DNA from: Pseudokordiimonas caeni
GTDB lineage: Bacteria > Pseudomonadota > Alphaproteobacteria > Sphingomonadales > Kordiimonadaceae
Assembly (NCBI RefSeq): GCF_026719705.1
Contig: NZ_JAPPRR010000001.1
Location: 248,001-312,000, forward strand
Reading direction: 5' to 3'
DNA: 64,000 nt
The notes under the pieces were generated by a model that did no database searches, was not told the origin of the DNA, and saw only the letters and a list, made by a program, of their open reading frames with translations. The translations under genes were made by a program, and so were the position numbers. The first letter of the stretch is position 1; each line of letters starts with the position of its first letter. Below, piece after piece: positions 42,301 through 51,072 of this stretch.

Positions 42301-43418
42301 GCGCGCCAGACGGCATCGAGCCGGGCAAGCGTCAACGGCCGGTTCATCAGGCGGGTCCGCTGATCGTGTGCCCTGACAGCGCCTTCCATCAGCCCGCCTT
42401 CAAGGCCGAGCGTACCTTCCAGTACCGTCTTCTCCAGCTCAAAGGTGCTTGTTGCTACCGCGTCTGCCGCCAGTTGCCAGGCGAGATCGAGCCTCGTGCG
42501 GGTCAGGGTCAATTTGCCTGTCAGTGCCGGGTTTGTGATGCGGATATCCTCGCGCGCTACACTCGGCAGTATTACCCGGATATCGGCGGCATCCAGAAGC
42601 GGCTTGCCGCTCAGGTCGAACGGACCATCAGCCGTCAGCGTCACTTCATCCCCGGTCAACGACAGGGCGAGCTTGCCGACCCCCCGTTTGAACCCGTCGA
42701 TACGCGCCGCGAGCGTCAGGTCGTGTGCGCGTTGAAGCCGCATACCGCCGAGCAGGGCAACGAGGCCGTCGGGCTCGGCCCTGATCCCGCCATCGATGGC
42801 TATGGCGCCGTCGCCGGTTTCAGTGAATGCCAGATTGACCTTGTCGCCTGTGCCATCGGCCGCGAGCGTCAAGCGTCCGGACAGCGTCTGGTCGTCAAGT
42901 CGCAGGTCGGCCACCTGCAGGCCGTAGATTCTTTCCGCGAAGCGCACATCCAGATCGATTTGCCCGAACTGCAGGCCGAACGGCAGGGCAGGGAGAAGCG
43001 GTCCGCCTGTTGAGGCCTTGTCGCCTGCCGGAAGGCGGACCAGCGTCACGGCGGCGCCATCGAGCGCAGCGATTTCCAGCCGATTGTCGGTCAAAAGCGC
43101 AAGGGGCGACCAGGCCAGATGCAGTTCCGGCGCCTCCAGCCAGATGCCATTTGCGTCAGCCATCGTCAGGCCCGTCACACTAAGCTGGGTGAACGGGTCA
43201 CCTTTCAGGTTGGCGATTTCGATATCGAGCGTTTCGCTGTCGAAACGAGTGGACAGGGTGCCGGCGAGCCATCCAAGCCCTGGCGGGGTGCGCAGCCATG
43301 CATAGGCACCGACAAGGCTGCCGGCCGCCAGCAATATAAGGACGCCGAACGCGAGCGCCAGCTGCCGCATCAGGCGCGGCAGTCGGGCTGGTGCCCTTTC
43401 TGTCTCAGCCGCGCTCAA
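39357..43418 (-). CDS. tamB: Translocation and assembly module subunit TamB
   Basis: A 1353-residue envelope-spanning protein with one N-terminal membrane anchor (LALAFGVLILLAAGSLVGAYAWL, about 18-40), a very long beta-rich region typical of AsmA/TamB bridge-like lipid-transfer proteins, and a conserved C-terminal DUF490 domain (about 1000-1353; NGTFTFASKRFTLADGRITFSG, EILARILFGRS). It ends in an aromatic-rich tail (KWFWEY). Length is typical for alphaproteobacteria. It probably moves phospholipid to, or assembles proteins in, the outer membrane with TamA. A TTG start overlaps the tamA stop by 4 bases, so translation is coupled. Confidence 0.93.
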   Translation of the reverse strand: MSAAETERAPARLPRLMRQLALAFGVLILLAAGSLVGAYAWLRTPPGLGWLAGTLSTRFDSETLDIEIANLKGDPFTQLSVTGLTMADANGIWLEAPELHLAWSPLALLTDNRLEIAALDGAAVTLVRLPAGDKASTGGPLLPALPFGLQFGQIDLDVRFAERIYGLQVADLRLDDQTLSGRLTLAADGTGDKVNLAFTETGDGAIAIDGGIRAEPDGLVALLGGMRLQRAHDLTLAARIDGFKRGVGKLALSLTGDEVTLTADGPFDLSGKPLLDAADIRVILPSVAREDIRITNPALTGKLTLTRTRLDLAWQLAADAVATSTFELEKTVLEGTLGLEGGLMEGAVRAHDQRTRLMNRPLTLARLDAVWRADLADKTWAFSVSDLGSNWATAQNLTARGQGAGIAVANGTITLLPAFLAEFGGGQVTDGRLDVALTAEPADSGFAFTVKGEGGGLKLADARLGALLGEAPKLEMKAALNDGRITFTDAALTAPLVTARAAGAYDTNERQASLAATVKLKDITPLTGNAIDLPDGLTINLEADGPIVGLDVKISSRLARIDGYGVTLSDVQADASLIGGTGGDFTLAAQSRLGPVSLSSPFSLEGGLSFPDIRLKTPIATGKGRLAQPEGGELQAAMRFDLAKGNKGVRGSGHIDADYANGKVKATLAAEKLRIVVPGRFPMRLRTAEGSFNLDLTGASPVYTGSLNAEGFVQGAQRVNRIELTADSRADMPVTLSAAGNWVREFSATLGVNPAGDTITADVEARYGEMTATTPSPLVLTRGENWTLDIPDLTLAGGKVTGQVNGHRGALPAVRLTANGLDLTALNLLAPGLVAGGTLSAEIDIGPTSDALTGTLKLALANVSLLSGDLVEPDVYDMEIDGTAADGTLTLTGRIVRETTEQGRISASLPYQVNGSIIRLDGDAPLAARLDWKGDIAPLWALARRPDHYLGGDFEGALTLAGTANDPRFDGNIRLMNGRYEYERLGLVADITALELTGTQDRVELTRLDATDSEKGTLSGVGAFTLTPEFDFPGSLKLTMTDFHVARLDHLDATASADLSYVRENRKGSLTGTVKTGPVRVRMPRELPPSVVEIEVTEINGAAEDDEASSTTPLQAAPTSFDLRVDIADRLQFSGRGLESDWTGNLHITGTSADPRITGQMRLKNGTFTFASKRFTLADGRITFSGRKGIDPDLSMRAELPASGITASMQISGRPSAPSFALSSTPALPEDEILARILFGRSVSEMSALQFAELAVAAEGLRSGRSSSLAGGVGRRLGLDTLAVSSGGENGDETLITGGKYLTDDIYLEVETAPTRNETTTRLKISLTDRLLLESEAGAAPGNRLRLKWFWEY

Positions 43419-45196
43419 AAGCTTTGTCCTATGCCGATATAGAGCGTGATGGCGCTTTCGCCGTCCCGGCGATCAATCGGTGTTGCCACATCGATCCGGA
43501 TGGGGGCGAAGGCGGTGTAATAGCGGAAGCCGAGGCCGGTGCCGAAGCGCAGTTCATTGAACTGCGGCCAGCGGTCGGCATAGATGGCGCCGCCATCGAT
43601 GAAGGCGACAACACCCATCGTTTCGCTGAACCTGGCCCGCGCTTCAAACGCCATTTCAAACACGGACCGTCCGCCGACCGGATCGCCGTCAGCGTCCTTC
43701 GGTCCAAGCCCCTGATAGGAGAATCCCCGGACAGACCCGCCGCCGCCTGCGAAGAAGCGTTCGCTTTCCGGTATCTGGTCCTGCGACGGTCCGGCGATGG
43801 TGCCCAGGCGCACGCGCCCGGCCAGTGTGAGCGGGCTTTCAGGTGAAGGCTTCCAATAGGTGGATGCCTTCACCTCATTGATCAGGAACAGGTAATTGTC
43901 GTCGATCACCGAGATGCCGGGCTGCAGGCGCAGGTTGACGCGAACGCCACGTGTGGGGTCAAGCAGGACGTCGGTCGTGTCGTAGGCGAGGCCGAGCGGC
44001 AGCCCGGCAAGGACGAAGGTATCGCCCGAGCCATCCTCACGCAGGTCGGTGGCCTTCACTTGCGCGCCGGCGGTGGCAACAAGGTGGCGGTTCAGCCGGC
44101 GTTCGATCCCGAGATAGGCTTCGCTGAGGTTGGAGGTATAGGCCGGCAGATGCTCGCGGCCGATCTTGCCGCGCGCCACCAGCGTCTGGCCGTAGCGGCG
44201 GAAGTGGGGTTTGCGCCACTCGCTCGCGAGCGTTTGTTCACTTTCCCCGGCGGTGAGGGTCAGTTTCAGCATGTTGCCGGTGCCGCCGATGTTGCGGTGG
44301 GTCCAGCTTGCCTCAAGTTCGGCGCCTTCCCCGGTGGAATAGCCGGCGCCGAGTTCGATCCGGCGGGGCGGGGCTTCTTCTGTCTTCACAATCACATCAA
44401 CGGTGCCGTCGGCGTTTGGCTCGGTTGCCCAATCGAGCAGGACTAGGCGGAAAAGACCTGTCGCCTGAAGCCGTTTCTGATATTCGCCGAGCGCGGAGGG
44501 CTTGGCGATATCGCCGGGCTTCCAGGGATGCAGCCGTTCCAGATAGCCTGTCTTGCTGCGGTCCAATCCTTCGAAGCGAACCTCGCCGAAGCGCAGTTCC
44601 GGCCCGGCTTTCAGATGATAGGTGACGGCCACACTACGGGCGGCGTGATCGACCACCACGCTGCGCTCTTCCGCCTTGGCGAGCGGGTGGCCTGCTTCCA
44701 TCAGGGCGTTGAGTGCGGCGTTCTCTGCGGCGACAATGGCGACCGATTCAGCGGGCGATCCGGTGGCCAGAAGCGGTGCGGCGGCCGCACGGGCAATCGG
44801 TTCCAGTGCCGGGTCCGTTTCGAACGTCAGGCTTGCGACCGGGTAAACGGGGCCGGTGATGACAACCAGCCGGATGATGACCGCCTCGGGTGTGCGGCGG
44901 GTGCTTTCGTCCACAAGCGCGCCATAGAAGCCTTCGGCACGCAGGATGCGGTCGAACATTACCCTGTCGTCCTTCATCAGGGCTTCAATGCGGGCGAGCG
45001 ACCGGAAACATTCGCCTTCCACTTCCTGTAGGCGGGAGACGCTCGTGAGCAGTTCGCGCACTTCCTGCCGGGCCGCCCCCCGGACCTGCAGGTTGAAATC
45101 AAGCTTCAAGCCATCGTCACACGGCGCTGCCCATGAGGCCGCAGTAACCAGCGGCCACAGGATAAAGGCGGCAATCCAGTGTTTCAGACGTGACAC
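43415..45196 (-). CDS. tamA: Outer membrane assembly protein TamA (Omp85/BamA superfamily)
   Basis: A 593-residue outer membrane protein. The signal peptide (LKHWIAAFILWPLVTAASWA) is followed by about three POTRA domains (about 30-265; the last has LRFGEVRFEGLDRSKTGYLERLHPW) and a 16-strand Omp85 barrel (about 270-593). Barrel landmarks are GRVRLGTIAG, ERFFAGGGGSVRGFSYQGLGP with the lid-lock VRGF motif, and the terminal strand ALTLYIGIGQSF-like. It pairs with TamB, encoded directly after it. The start is GTG with AGGA about 7 bases before. No other gene joins this operon in the window. Confidence 0.93.
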   Translation of the reverse strand: MSRLKHWIAAFILWPLVTAASWAAPCDDGLKLDFNLQVRGAARQEVRELLTSVSRLQEVEGECFRSLARIEALMKDDRVMFDRILRAEGFYGALVDESTRRTPEAVIIRLVVITGPVYPVASLTFETDPALEPIARAAAAPLLATGSPAESVAIVAAENAALNALMEAGHPLAKAEERSVVVDHAARSVAVTYHLKAGPELRFGEVRFEGLDRSKTGYLERLHPWKPGDIAKPSALGEYQKRLQATGLFRLVLLDWATEPNADGTVDVIVKTEEAPPRRIELGAGYSTGEGAELEASWTHRNIGGTGNMLKLTLTAGESEQTLASEWRKPHFRRYGQTLVARGKIGREHLPAYTSNLSEAYLGIERRLNRHLVATAGAQVKATDLREDGSGDTFVLAGLPLGLAYDTTDVLLDPTRGVRVNLRLQPGISVIDDNYLFLINEVKASTYWKPSPESPLTLAGRVRLGTIAGPSQDQIPESERFFAGGGGSVRGFSYQGLGPKDADGDPVGGRSVFEMAFEARARFSETMGVVAFIDGGAIYADRWPQFNELRFGTGLGFRYYTAFAPIRIDVATPIDRRDGESAITLYIGIGQSF

Positions 45197-45305
45197 TCGC
45201 GAATCCTGATTGGGTCCAAAAAGATAGGTACAAGCCTAAAAGGTGCAATGAATTCAGACAAGTCATGCCCGAAAGATATGGCAGGAACGGGGCGGGTCGA
45301 CAAAA

Positions 45306-45319
45306 TGGTTGCGCTAACA
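45306..45319. promoter_or_regulatory. XylR-like operator upstream of the esterase gene: TGGTTGCGCTAACA
   Basis: A 14-base near-palindrome matching TGNTAGCGNTANCA at all fixed positions but one. It lies 44 bases before the esterase start codon. Related copies are at 53585, 55826 and 57020. Confidence 0.65.
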
Positions 45320-45363
45320 TCTTTCGGCGCTAGGCTGTTGTGACCAGTCCGGAGGGGGGCCTG

Positions 45364-47319
45364 ATGAAGCTGAAAACGATAGCCGCAGCGCTTGTTGCCG
45401 CCATGGCGCTCGCCGCGCCCGGATGGGCAGCGGACCGGCTTTTTGACGATATTTTCACAAGCCATATGGTGCTGCAGCGCGAGCGCCCGGTGACGCTTTC
45501 GGGCAAGGCAGCACCGGATGCGGCGTTGGAGGTAACCTTCGCGCGCGACAGCCGCAAGGTCACGGCGGACAAGGCCGGTCACTGGGTGGCGACTTTTCCG
45601 GCGCGGGCTGCAAACGCCGAACCCGTCACCGCAAGCGTAAAGACAGAGGGGCGCAGCGAAACGCTCTCCGACATCCTGATGGGTGACGTGTGGTTGTGTG
45701 CGGGCCAATCCAACATGAACTGGCCGGTTGAGCGCGCACTGAACCCCGAACGCTACATTGAGACCGAGCAGCGAGCCGACCTTCGGCTTTTCACTGTTGC
45801 GCTGGCGAGCCATATCCTGCCGCAAGACCGGCTTCCCGGCGCGTCGGGCTGGCAGGTGGCAACGGCCGAGACCGTGCGCAGTTTTTCCGCCGTTTGCTAC
45901 TTCATGGCGCGCGACCTGCAGGCTGCTCACGACGTGCCCGTCGGCCTTGTTCATTCTTCATGGGGCGGATCGCAGATCGAGGCATGGATCAGCGCGGACG
46001 GCCTGAAGGATGTGGACGGACAGGCCGAGGGGCTGGCGCTCCTCAAGGATTATGCGAAAGACCCGGTTGCCGCGACCGAAGCCTACGGCAAGGGCTGGGA
46101 GCGCCACTGGCAGGCACAGGTGTCGACCGGAATACCGGGCCCATGGACAGCCGACGGCGCGGATGACTGGAACCTGGTGCCTGCAGCCTTTGGGGACTGG
46201 AACCTTTATGGCGACCCGGCGCTCAAGGGCTTCACCGGGGCAGTCTGGTACGCAGCGGATGTCACCCTGACGGCCGATCAGGCGAAGGGTGGGGCGCGGC
46301 TCTCGCTCGGCGGGATCGATGAAACCGATATCGCATGGGTGAACGGCGTGGCGGTTGGCAACAGCTTTGGCTGGGGCACACCGCGCACCTACGGGGTGAA
46401 GGCAGGGCTGCTGCGCGAAGGCAGCAACCGGATCGTTGTGAATGTTTACAACAGCTGGGCGGCAGGCGGGCTGACCGGTCCGGCGGACGCTATCGCGCTG
46501 ACGCTGGCAGATGGCACCCGGGTCCCGGTCACCGGCTGGCGCTACCTGATCGAACGCCAGATTACGGACATGCCGGCCCCCGCGCCCTGGTATTCGATCA
46601 ATGGCCTGACCGGGCTCCATAACGCCATGATCGCGCCGCTCGGGCCCCTGCCGCTCAAAGGGGTGCTCTGGTATCAGGGCGAATCGAACATCACAAAAGC
46701 TGCCAGCTATGAGAGGCTGCTGCATGCCATGATCGCCGACTGGCGCGGCCAGTTTGGCGCCGGCTTGCCGTTCGCCATCATCCAGCTTCCAGCCTTCGGG
46801 CCCTTGAATGCCGCGCCCCTGGAAAATGGTTGGGCCGGTGTGCGCGATGCCGAGCGCCGCGTGGCACAGGCTGACCCGGCAGTCGGTCTCGCTGTCACCA
46901 TCGATGCCGGGGACAGGTTCGAGCTTCACCCGCCGAACAAACAGGAAGTCGCCCGGCGCACGGCCCTTGTCGCGCGCCGGCTCGCTTACGGTGACGATGT
47001 GGATATCCGCCTTGACGGCCGCTCGCCCTTGTCCGCACGGCGTGACGGGGGCCGCATCACTGTGGAATTCGGCACCGAAGGCGGCGCACTGATGGCGATG
47101 AGTGCCAGCATGCCTATCGGTTTTGAGATTTGCGAGGCGGCGGTGAACAGCTGTGCCTTTGCGCAGGCAAAGCTTGATGGCACGCGCGTGCTGATCGATG
47201 TGCCCAAGGGGCTTTCAGTGCAGCGGCTGCGTTATGCCTGGGGTGGGGCGCCGATTGTCAACCTCTATGAAGCGAACGGCATGCCTGTCAGCCCGTTCGA
47301 GATTGCTGTGACACCCTGA
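45364..47319 (+). CDS. Exported carbohydrate esterase, sialate O-acetylesterase / acetylxylan esterase type
   Basis: A 651-residue SGNH-fold esterase with a signal peptide (MKLKTIAAALVAAMALA, cleavage after GWA). The nucleophile Ser lies in VWLCAGQSNMNWPVE; WYQGESN and the C-terminal HPPNKQEVARR supply the remaining SGNH blocks including the catalytic His. A jelly-roll insert (about 280-400; AVWYAADVTLTADQA) is typical of the DUF303/SASA family. In this xylan locus it most likely removes acetyl groups from xylan or xylo-oligosaccharides rather than from sialic acid. GGAGG precedes the ATG, and a XylR-like operator lies 44 bases further up. Confidence 0.88.
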   Translation: MKLKTIAAALVAAMALAAPGWAADRLFDDIFTSHMVLQRERPVTLSGKAAPDAALEVTFARDSRKVTADKAGHWVATFPARAANAEPVTASVKTEGRSETLSDILMGDVWLCAGQSNMNWPVERALNPERYIETEQRADLRLFTVALASHILPQDRLPGASGWQVATAETVRSFSAVCYFMARDLQAAHDVPVGLVHSSWGGSQIEAWISADGLKDVDGQAEGLALLKDYAKDPVAATEAYGKGWERHWQAQVSTGIPGPWTADGADDWNLVPAAFGDWNLYGDPALKGFTGAVWYAADVTLTADQAKGGARLSLGGIDETDIAWVNGVAVGNSFGWGTPRTYGVKAGLLREGSNRIVVNVYNSWAAGGLTGPADAIALTLADGTRVPVTGWRYLIERQITDMPAPAPWYSINGLTGLHNAMIAPLGPLPLKGVLWYQGESNITKAASYERLLHAMIADWRGQFGAGLPFAIIQLPAFGPLNAAPLENGWAGVRDAERRVAQADPAVGLAVTIDAGDRFELHPPNKQEVARRTALVARRLAYGDDVDIRLDGRSPLSARRDGGRITVEFGTEGGALMAMSASMPIGFEICEAAVNSCAFAQAKLDGTRVLIDVPKGLSVQRLRYAWGGAPIVNLYEANGMPVSPFEIAVTP

Positions 47320-47387
47320 GATTTGCGGGCGGCAACCGGTTTGCCCGCGCCGAGGCACTTCCCTGTTCCGAGTAGTGCATTTCCCTC

Positions 47388-47427
47388 AGAAAAGGCGCCG
47401 CCGGTACTGCCGACGGCGCTTTTCTTT
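47388..47427. terminator. Bidirectional terminator between esterase and GH10 genes
   Basis: GAAAAGGCGCCG (ending at 47400) pairs with CGGCGCTTTTC (47414-47424), and TTTTCTTTT follows; the A-rich left arm serves the minus strand. It lies about 70 bases after the esterase stop. Confidence 0.8.
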
Positions 47428-47435
47428 TGGCACAT

Positions 47436-47469
47436 AAAAAAATGGCGGCCCCACGGATGCAGGGCCGCC
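47436..47469 (-). terminator. Terminator of the GH3-GH3-GH10 operon
   Basis: GGCGGCCC (47444-47451) and GGGCCGCC (47462-47469) form an 8-base stem with a 10-base loop. On the minus strand it is followed by a T-run (seven A at 47436-47442 on plus, interrupted only beyond). It lies 37 bases past the GH10 stop. Confidence 0.85.
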
Positions 47470-47505
47470 AATGATCCGGCCGGGAAAGCCGGGTCAGGGG
47501 TCTGG

Positions 47506-48663
47506 TCAGGCGCGCGGGGCCGCAGCCTTCAGGCTGGCAGCGATTGCATCGCGCAAGGGTTTTGCTTTGAAATCATGGTCATAGGGGCAGCCGCGCACCG
47601 GTTTGCCGTCATCCCGCGGGCTGAAGCCCTGCAGCCATGAATAGCGGTCGCTGAGACCCCAGGCGAGAATGTCGCCCATTTCCTTGTAATCGAGCATCAT
47701 ATCAAGATAGGCGCGGGCATAAGCCGCAACCCCGGCGTCGCGCGCGGCAATGTCCGTGGGCAGGGCCTTGTCCTGCACGTCAAACTCGGTGATGACGAGC
47801 CCGTAACCCATGCCGACGGCCTCATCCACGAAGGCCTGCCATGCCTTTTCCTCGCGCCTTCCGATGCCCGTTTCGGGGTCGAGCGAATTGACGATCAGAT
47901 GCGATTGAAGGCCGAGCGTATCGACGGGGACATTCCGTTTGCGGAGGCCTTCAAGAAGCTTCAGCACGCCGGTGCGGTGCGCATCGTTGCCAGCTTCCCA
48001 GCCCATATAATCGTTGTAGACAAGCTCGGCATGCGGGGCATGTTCGCGGGCCGTGTGGAAGGCCAGATCGATGGTCGCCTCGGCACCGCCGAGCGCCTTT
48101 GAAAGGGCAGTTTCTTCAAGCTCGCCATCGGCATCATGCACGGCTTCATTGACCACGTCATAGCTGACGATGGCATGGCCGTAGCGCTTGCAGATCGTGG
48201 CGATATGATTTGTCAGCATCGCTTCAGCGGCCTGCACCGGGTTGGCGCCAAAATCATGGGCCGCTTCCCAGTCAGGCATCCATTTGGACTTGTGCCAAAG
48301 GAGCGTATGGCCACGCACCGCCATGCTGTGGGCCTTTGCATAGTCGATAAGCTGGTCGAAGCCCGAGAAATCGAACGTGTCGGGCGTGGGGCGCAGCCAC
48401 TGCCATTTCATCTCATTCTCGGCAACCACGATGCCGCAGTCGGCTTCGATGATGCGGCGGTAGCTTGGGTCGGCGAAGGGACCGGCGTTGCTGCCAGGCT
48501 GGCCTTGCCCAATAGCGGTGCCGAAGCGACGACCGGTGCGACGGGCGAGGCTGTCGAGCGAGGGTTCCGGCATCCCGAAAACATGGGTTGAGGCAGCCGC
48601 ACAGGCAGCGGCACCCAGCAGCAGTTGAAGGCTTTGACGGCGGGTGATGTCGGTCATCGGCAT
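47506..48663 (-). CDS. GH10 endo-1,4-beta-xylanase with Tat signal
   Basis: A 385-residue retaining xylanase cleaving the xylan backbone. The (beta/alpha)8 barrel spans about 35-380 with VRGHTLLWHKSKWMP, acid/base Glu in SYDVVNEAV, LGLQSHL, and nucleophile Glu in VITEFDV. The N-terminus DITRRQSLQLLLGAAAC is a twin-arginine signal, unusual for xylanases, so it should be exported folded. It has no carbohydrate-binding module. Two Mets two codons apart can start it, AGGGG lying close upstream. Third gene of the operon; the preceding GH3 ends 5 bases before it. Confidence 0.95.
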   Translation of the reverse strand: MPMTDITRRQSLQLLLGAAACAAASTHVFGMPEPSLDSLARRTGRRFGTAIGQGQPGSNAGPFADPSYRRIIEADCGIVVAENEMKWQWLRPTPDTFDFSGFDQLIDYAKAHSMAVRGHTLLWHKSKWMPDWEAAHDFGANPVQAAEAMLTNHIATICKRYGHAIVSYDVVNEAVHDADGELEETALSKALGGAEATIDLAFHTAREHAPHAELVYNDYMGWEAGNDAHRTGVLKLLEGLRKRNVPVDTLGLQSHLIVNSLDPETGIGRREEKAWQAFVDEAVGMGYGLVITEFDVQDKALPTDIAARDAGVAAYARAYLDMMLDYKEMGDILAWGLSDRYSWLQGFSPRDDGKPVRGCPYDHDFKAKPLRDAIAASLKAAAPRA

Positions 48664-48668
48664 GGCCC

Positions 48669-51062
48669 CTATACGATCTCAAGCTCGGCAGACTTAAGGT
48701 CCACCGAATTCGGGCCGGCCATGATGTCAAAGAGGCCGGGTTCCACCACATGCTGCATCTCGCGGTTCCAGATGGCGAAGGCATCGGGATCAAGCGTGAA
48801 GGTGACCTGTCGTTCTTCGCCCGGCTGCAGGGTGACCCGTTTGAAGCCGCACAGTTTTTGCCGCGGTTGGGTAACGCTTGCCACCCTGTCGCGCAGGTAA
48901 AGCTGCACCACCTCGTCACCCGTCCGCTCGCCGGTGTTTTTCACCGTTACCGATACCGTCACGCTGACATCTGCCGCGATGCGGGGCACCGAAAGGATGG
49001 GCGCGCCGATTTCGAAGTTTGTGTAGCTGAGCCCGTGCCCGAACGGGAATAGGGGCGAGGTGTCGTCAAACAGATACGGGCGCCGAGCGGTGGGCTTCAG
49101 GTTATGGAAATAGGGGATCTGGCCTTCGTGCCGGATCACCGTCACCGGCAGCTTGGCGCCGGGGTTTATATCGCCGAACAGGGCCTCGGCCATCGCGGTG
49201 CCGCCTTCCTGCCCCGGATACCAGCATTCGAGGATCGCATGCGCCTTTTCCACCACGTTCGGCCATGAAGGCGGGCGCCCATTAATGGCGGTGACGACGA
49301 CAGGCTTGCCGAGGACATGAAGGGCATCGAAAAGCTCGTTCTGCTCGCCGACCAGATCAAGCTTCGTGCGGTCGCCCAGATGGGTCTTGGCATAGCCTTC
49401 ACGGCTCGTCTGTTCGGTGTCGCCAATCGCGAGGATGATGACATCGGCGCCTTTCGCCACCTTCACCGCCTCGCGGATGCGGCGGCGATTGTCTTCCGGT
49501 TTTGGCAGGATCACGGGATCATCCGAGCGGTCATCGCTCATGGTGATGCGCACGCCTTGGGCAAAGGTGACCTTCGCCTTGCCCTTCAGCCGCTCGCGGA
49601 TGGCGTCCAGCAGCGTAACGGTCTGCCGGGGTTCGCTCGAATAGCCACCAAGGCGGGCTATTGCCGCGTTGGGGCCGATCACGGCGACTGTTTTCAGCTT
49701 GCTGTCATCCAGCGGCAGGGTACCATCGTTCGTCAGCAGGCACAGAGATTTGCGGGCGGCCTCGAGCGCCAGCGCGCGGGCCTCGGCGTTGCCGGTGACT
49801 GCGTCAGCCTTGGCGAAGTCGCCAAACGGATTTTCGAAAAGCCCCGCGCGGAATTTGAGGGCGAGCATGCGGCCGGCCGCAGCGTCGATTGCCGCTTCCG
49901 AAACCTTGCCGGCCTTCACCTGTGCGACCAGCGTGCGGTAGCCCAATCCGTCCGGCAGCTCGCAGTCAACCGTGGCGGCCAGCGCCTTGCGCGCGGCGTC
50001 TTCAAGGTCGGTTGCTACATGATGCAGGCTATCAAGCTCCTGCACCGCCATATAGTCGCTGGCGATGACGCGATCAAAGCCCCACTCGCCGCGCAGAACA
50101 TCTTTCAGCAGCCAGCTATTGGCGTGGCTCGGCACCCCGTCGATCTCGTTATAGGACGGCATCACGGCGCCCACTGATGTGCGTTCCACAATGGCCTTGA
50201 AGGGCGGGAAGAAGTTTTCGCGAAGCTCGCGTTCGGCAAGCTGGGCGGGGGCGACATTATTGCCGCTTTGCGGCTGGCCGTGGCCGGTCATATGCTTCAG
50301 CGTCGCATAGACCTTGTCGTCGGCGAGCTTTTCGAACTTGCCCTTGCCTTGTAGGCCTTCCACGGCAGCGACACCCATTTCTGTTACCAGATACGGGTCT
50401 TCTCCGAAGGTTTCCTCGATGCGGCCCCAGCGCGGGTCGCGCACGATATCGACAACAGGGGAGAGGACATAAGGCACACCGTGGGCCCGCACCTCGCGGG
50501 CGATCACGCTGGATACCCGTTCCATCAGGCCGGTGTCGAAGCTGCCAGCAAGTGCAATGGCCTGCGGGAACATGGTGGCATTCGGCGCCATGTATCCGTG
50601 CAGCGATTCCTCATGGAACAGCACCGGAATACCGAGCCGGGTTTCGGTGGTGGCCCACACCTGCACGGCATTGATGAACTTCACCGTGTCCTTCGGTTCG
50701 CGCCAGCGCGCCGCCGTGCCGCCCGCCGCGTTCGCCACATTCGGGCCGCCGCGCCGGTCGGACGGCCGGGTGATCTGGCCGATACCGTGCGGATAGGCCT
50801 GCGCTGCCTTCTCTGGGTTGAAATCGAGCCCGTCCATGATCTCCGCCTTGGTCGCCCAAAGTGCCACCATCTGGGCGACCTTTTCTTCAAGCGTCATGCG
50901 CGACAGGAGATCGGCGACCCGGTCGTTCACGGGGGCAGAAGCATCGCGGTAAAGCGGCGTTTCGGCACCAAGGGCGAGCGAGGCAGGAAGGGCGCCCGCC
51001 GCCACGGCAAGCGCGGAGGCGGAGCCCATCCAGGCGAGCAGGCGGCGGCGGGTGAGGTTCAT
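48669..51062 (-). CDS. GH3 beta-xylosidase/beta-glucosidase with Tat signal
   Basis: A 797-residue exo-acting glycosidase. The start NLTRRRLLAWMGSASALAVAAG is a twin-arginine signal. The GH3 N-terminal barrel carries FHEESLHGYMAP, SPVVDIVRDPRWGRIEETFGEDPYL, LKHMTGHGQPQSGNN and the nucleophile Asp in VIASDYMAV. The alpha/beta sandwich (about 410-620) and a fibronectin-III-like C-terminus (KNTGERTGDEVVQLYLRD) follow. The ETFGEDPYLV wording is shared by xylan-active GH3 enzymes, so beta-xylosidase is favoured. Middle gene of the operon, 10 bases after the first GH3 and paralogous to it. Confidence 0.92.
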   Translation of the reverse strand: MNLTRRRLLAWMGSASALAVAAGALPASLALGAETPLYRDASAPVNDRVADLLSRMTLEEKVAQMVALWATKAEIMDGLDFNPEKAAQAYPHGIGQITRPSDRRGGPNVANAAGGTAARWREPKDTVKFINAVQVWATTETRLGIPVLFHEESLHGYMAPNATMFPQAIALAGSFDTGLMERVSSVIAREVRAHGVPYVLSPVVDIVRDPRWGRIEETFGEDPYLVTEMGVAAVEGLQGKGKFEKLADDKVYATLKHMTGHGQPQSGNNVAPAQLAERELRENFFPPFKAIVERTSVGAVMPSYNEIDGVPSHANSWLLKDVLRGEWGFDRVIASDYMAVQELDSLHHVATDLEDAARKALAATVDCELPDGLGYRTLVAQVKAGKVSEAAIDAAAGRMLALKFRAGLFENPFGDFAKADAVTGNAEARALALEAARKSLCLLTNDGTLPLDDSKLKTVAVIGPNAAIARLGGYSSEPRQTVTLLDAIRERLKGKAKVTFAQGVRITMSDDRSDDPVILPKPEDNRRRIREAVKVAKGADVIILAIGDTEQTSREGYAKTHLGDRTKLDLVGEQNELFDALHVLGKPVVVTAINGRPPSWPNVVEKAHAILECWYPGQEGGTAMAEALFGDINPGAKLPVTVIRHEGQIPYFHNLKPTARRPYLFDDTSPLFPFGHGLSYTNFEIGAPILSVPRIAADVSVTVSVTVKNTGERTGDEVVQLYLRDRVASVTQPRQKLCGFKRVTLQPGEERQVTFTLDPDAFAIWNREMQHVVEPGLFDIMAGPNSVDLKSAELEIV

Positions 51063-51072
51063 GTCAGGCCCC

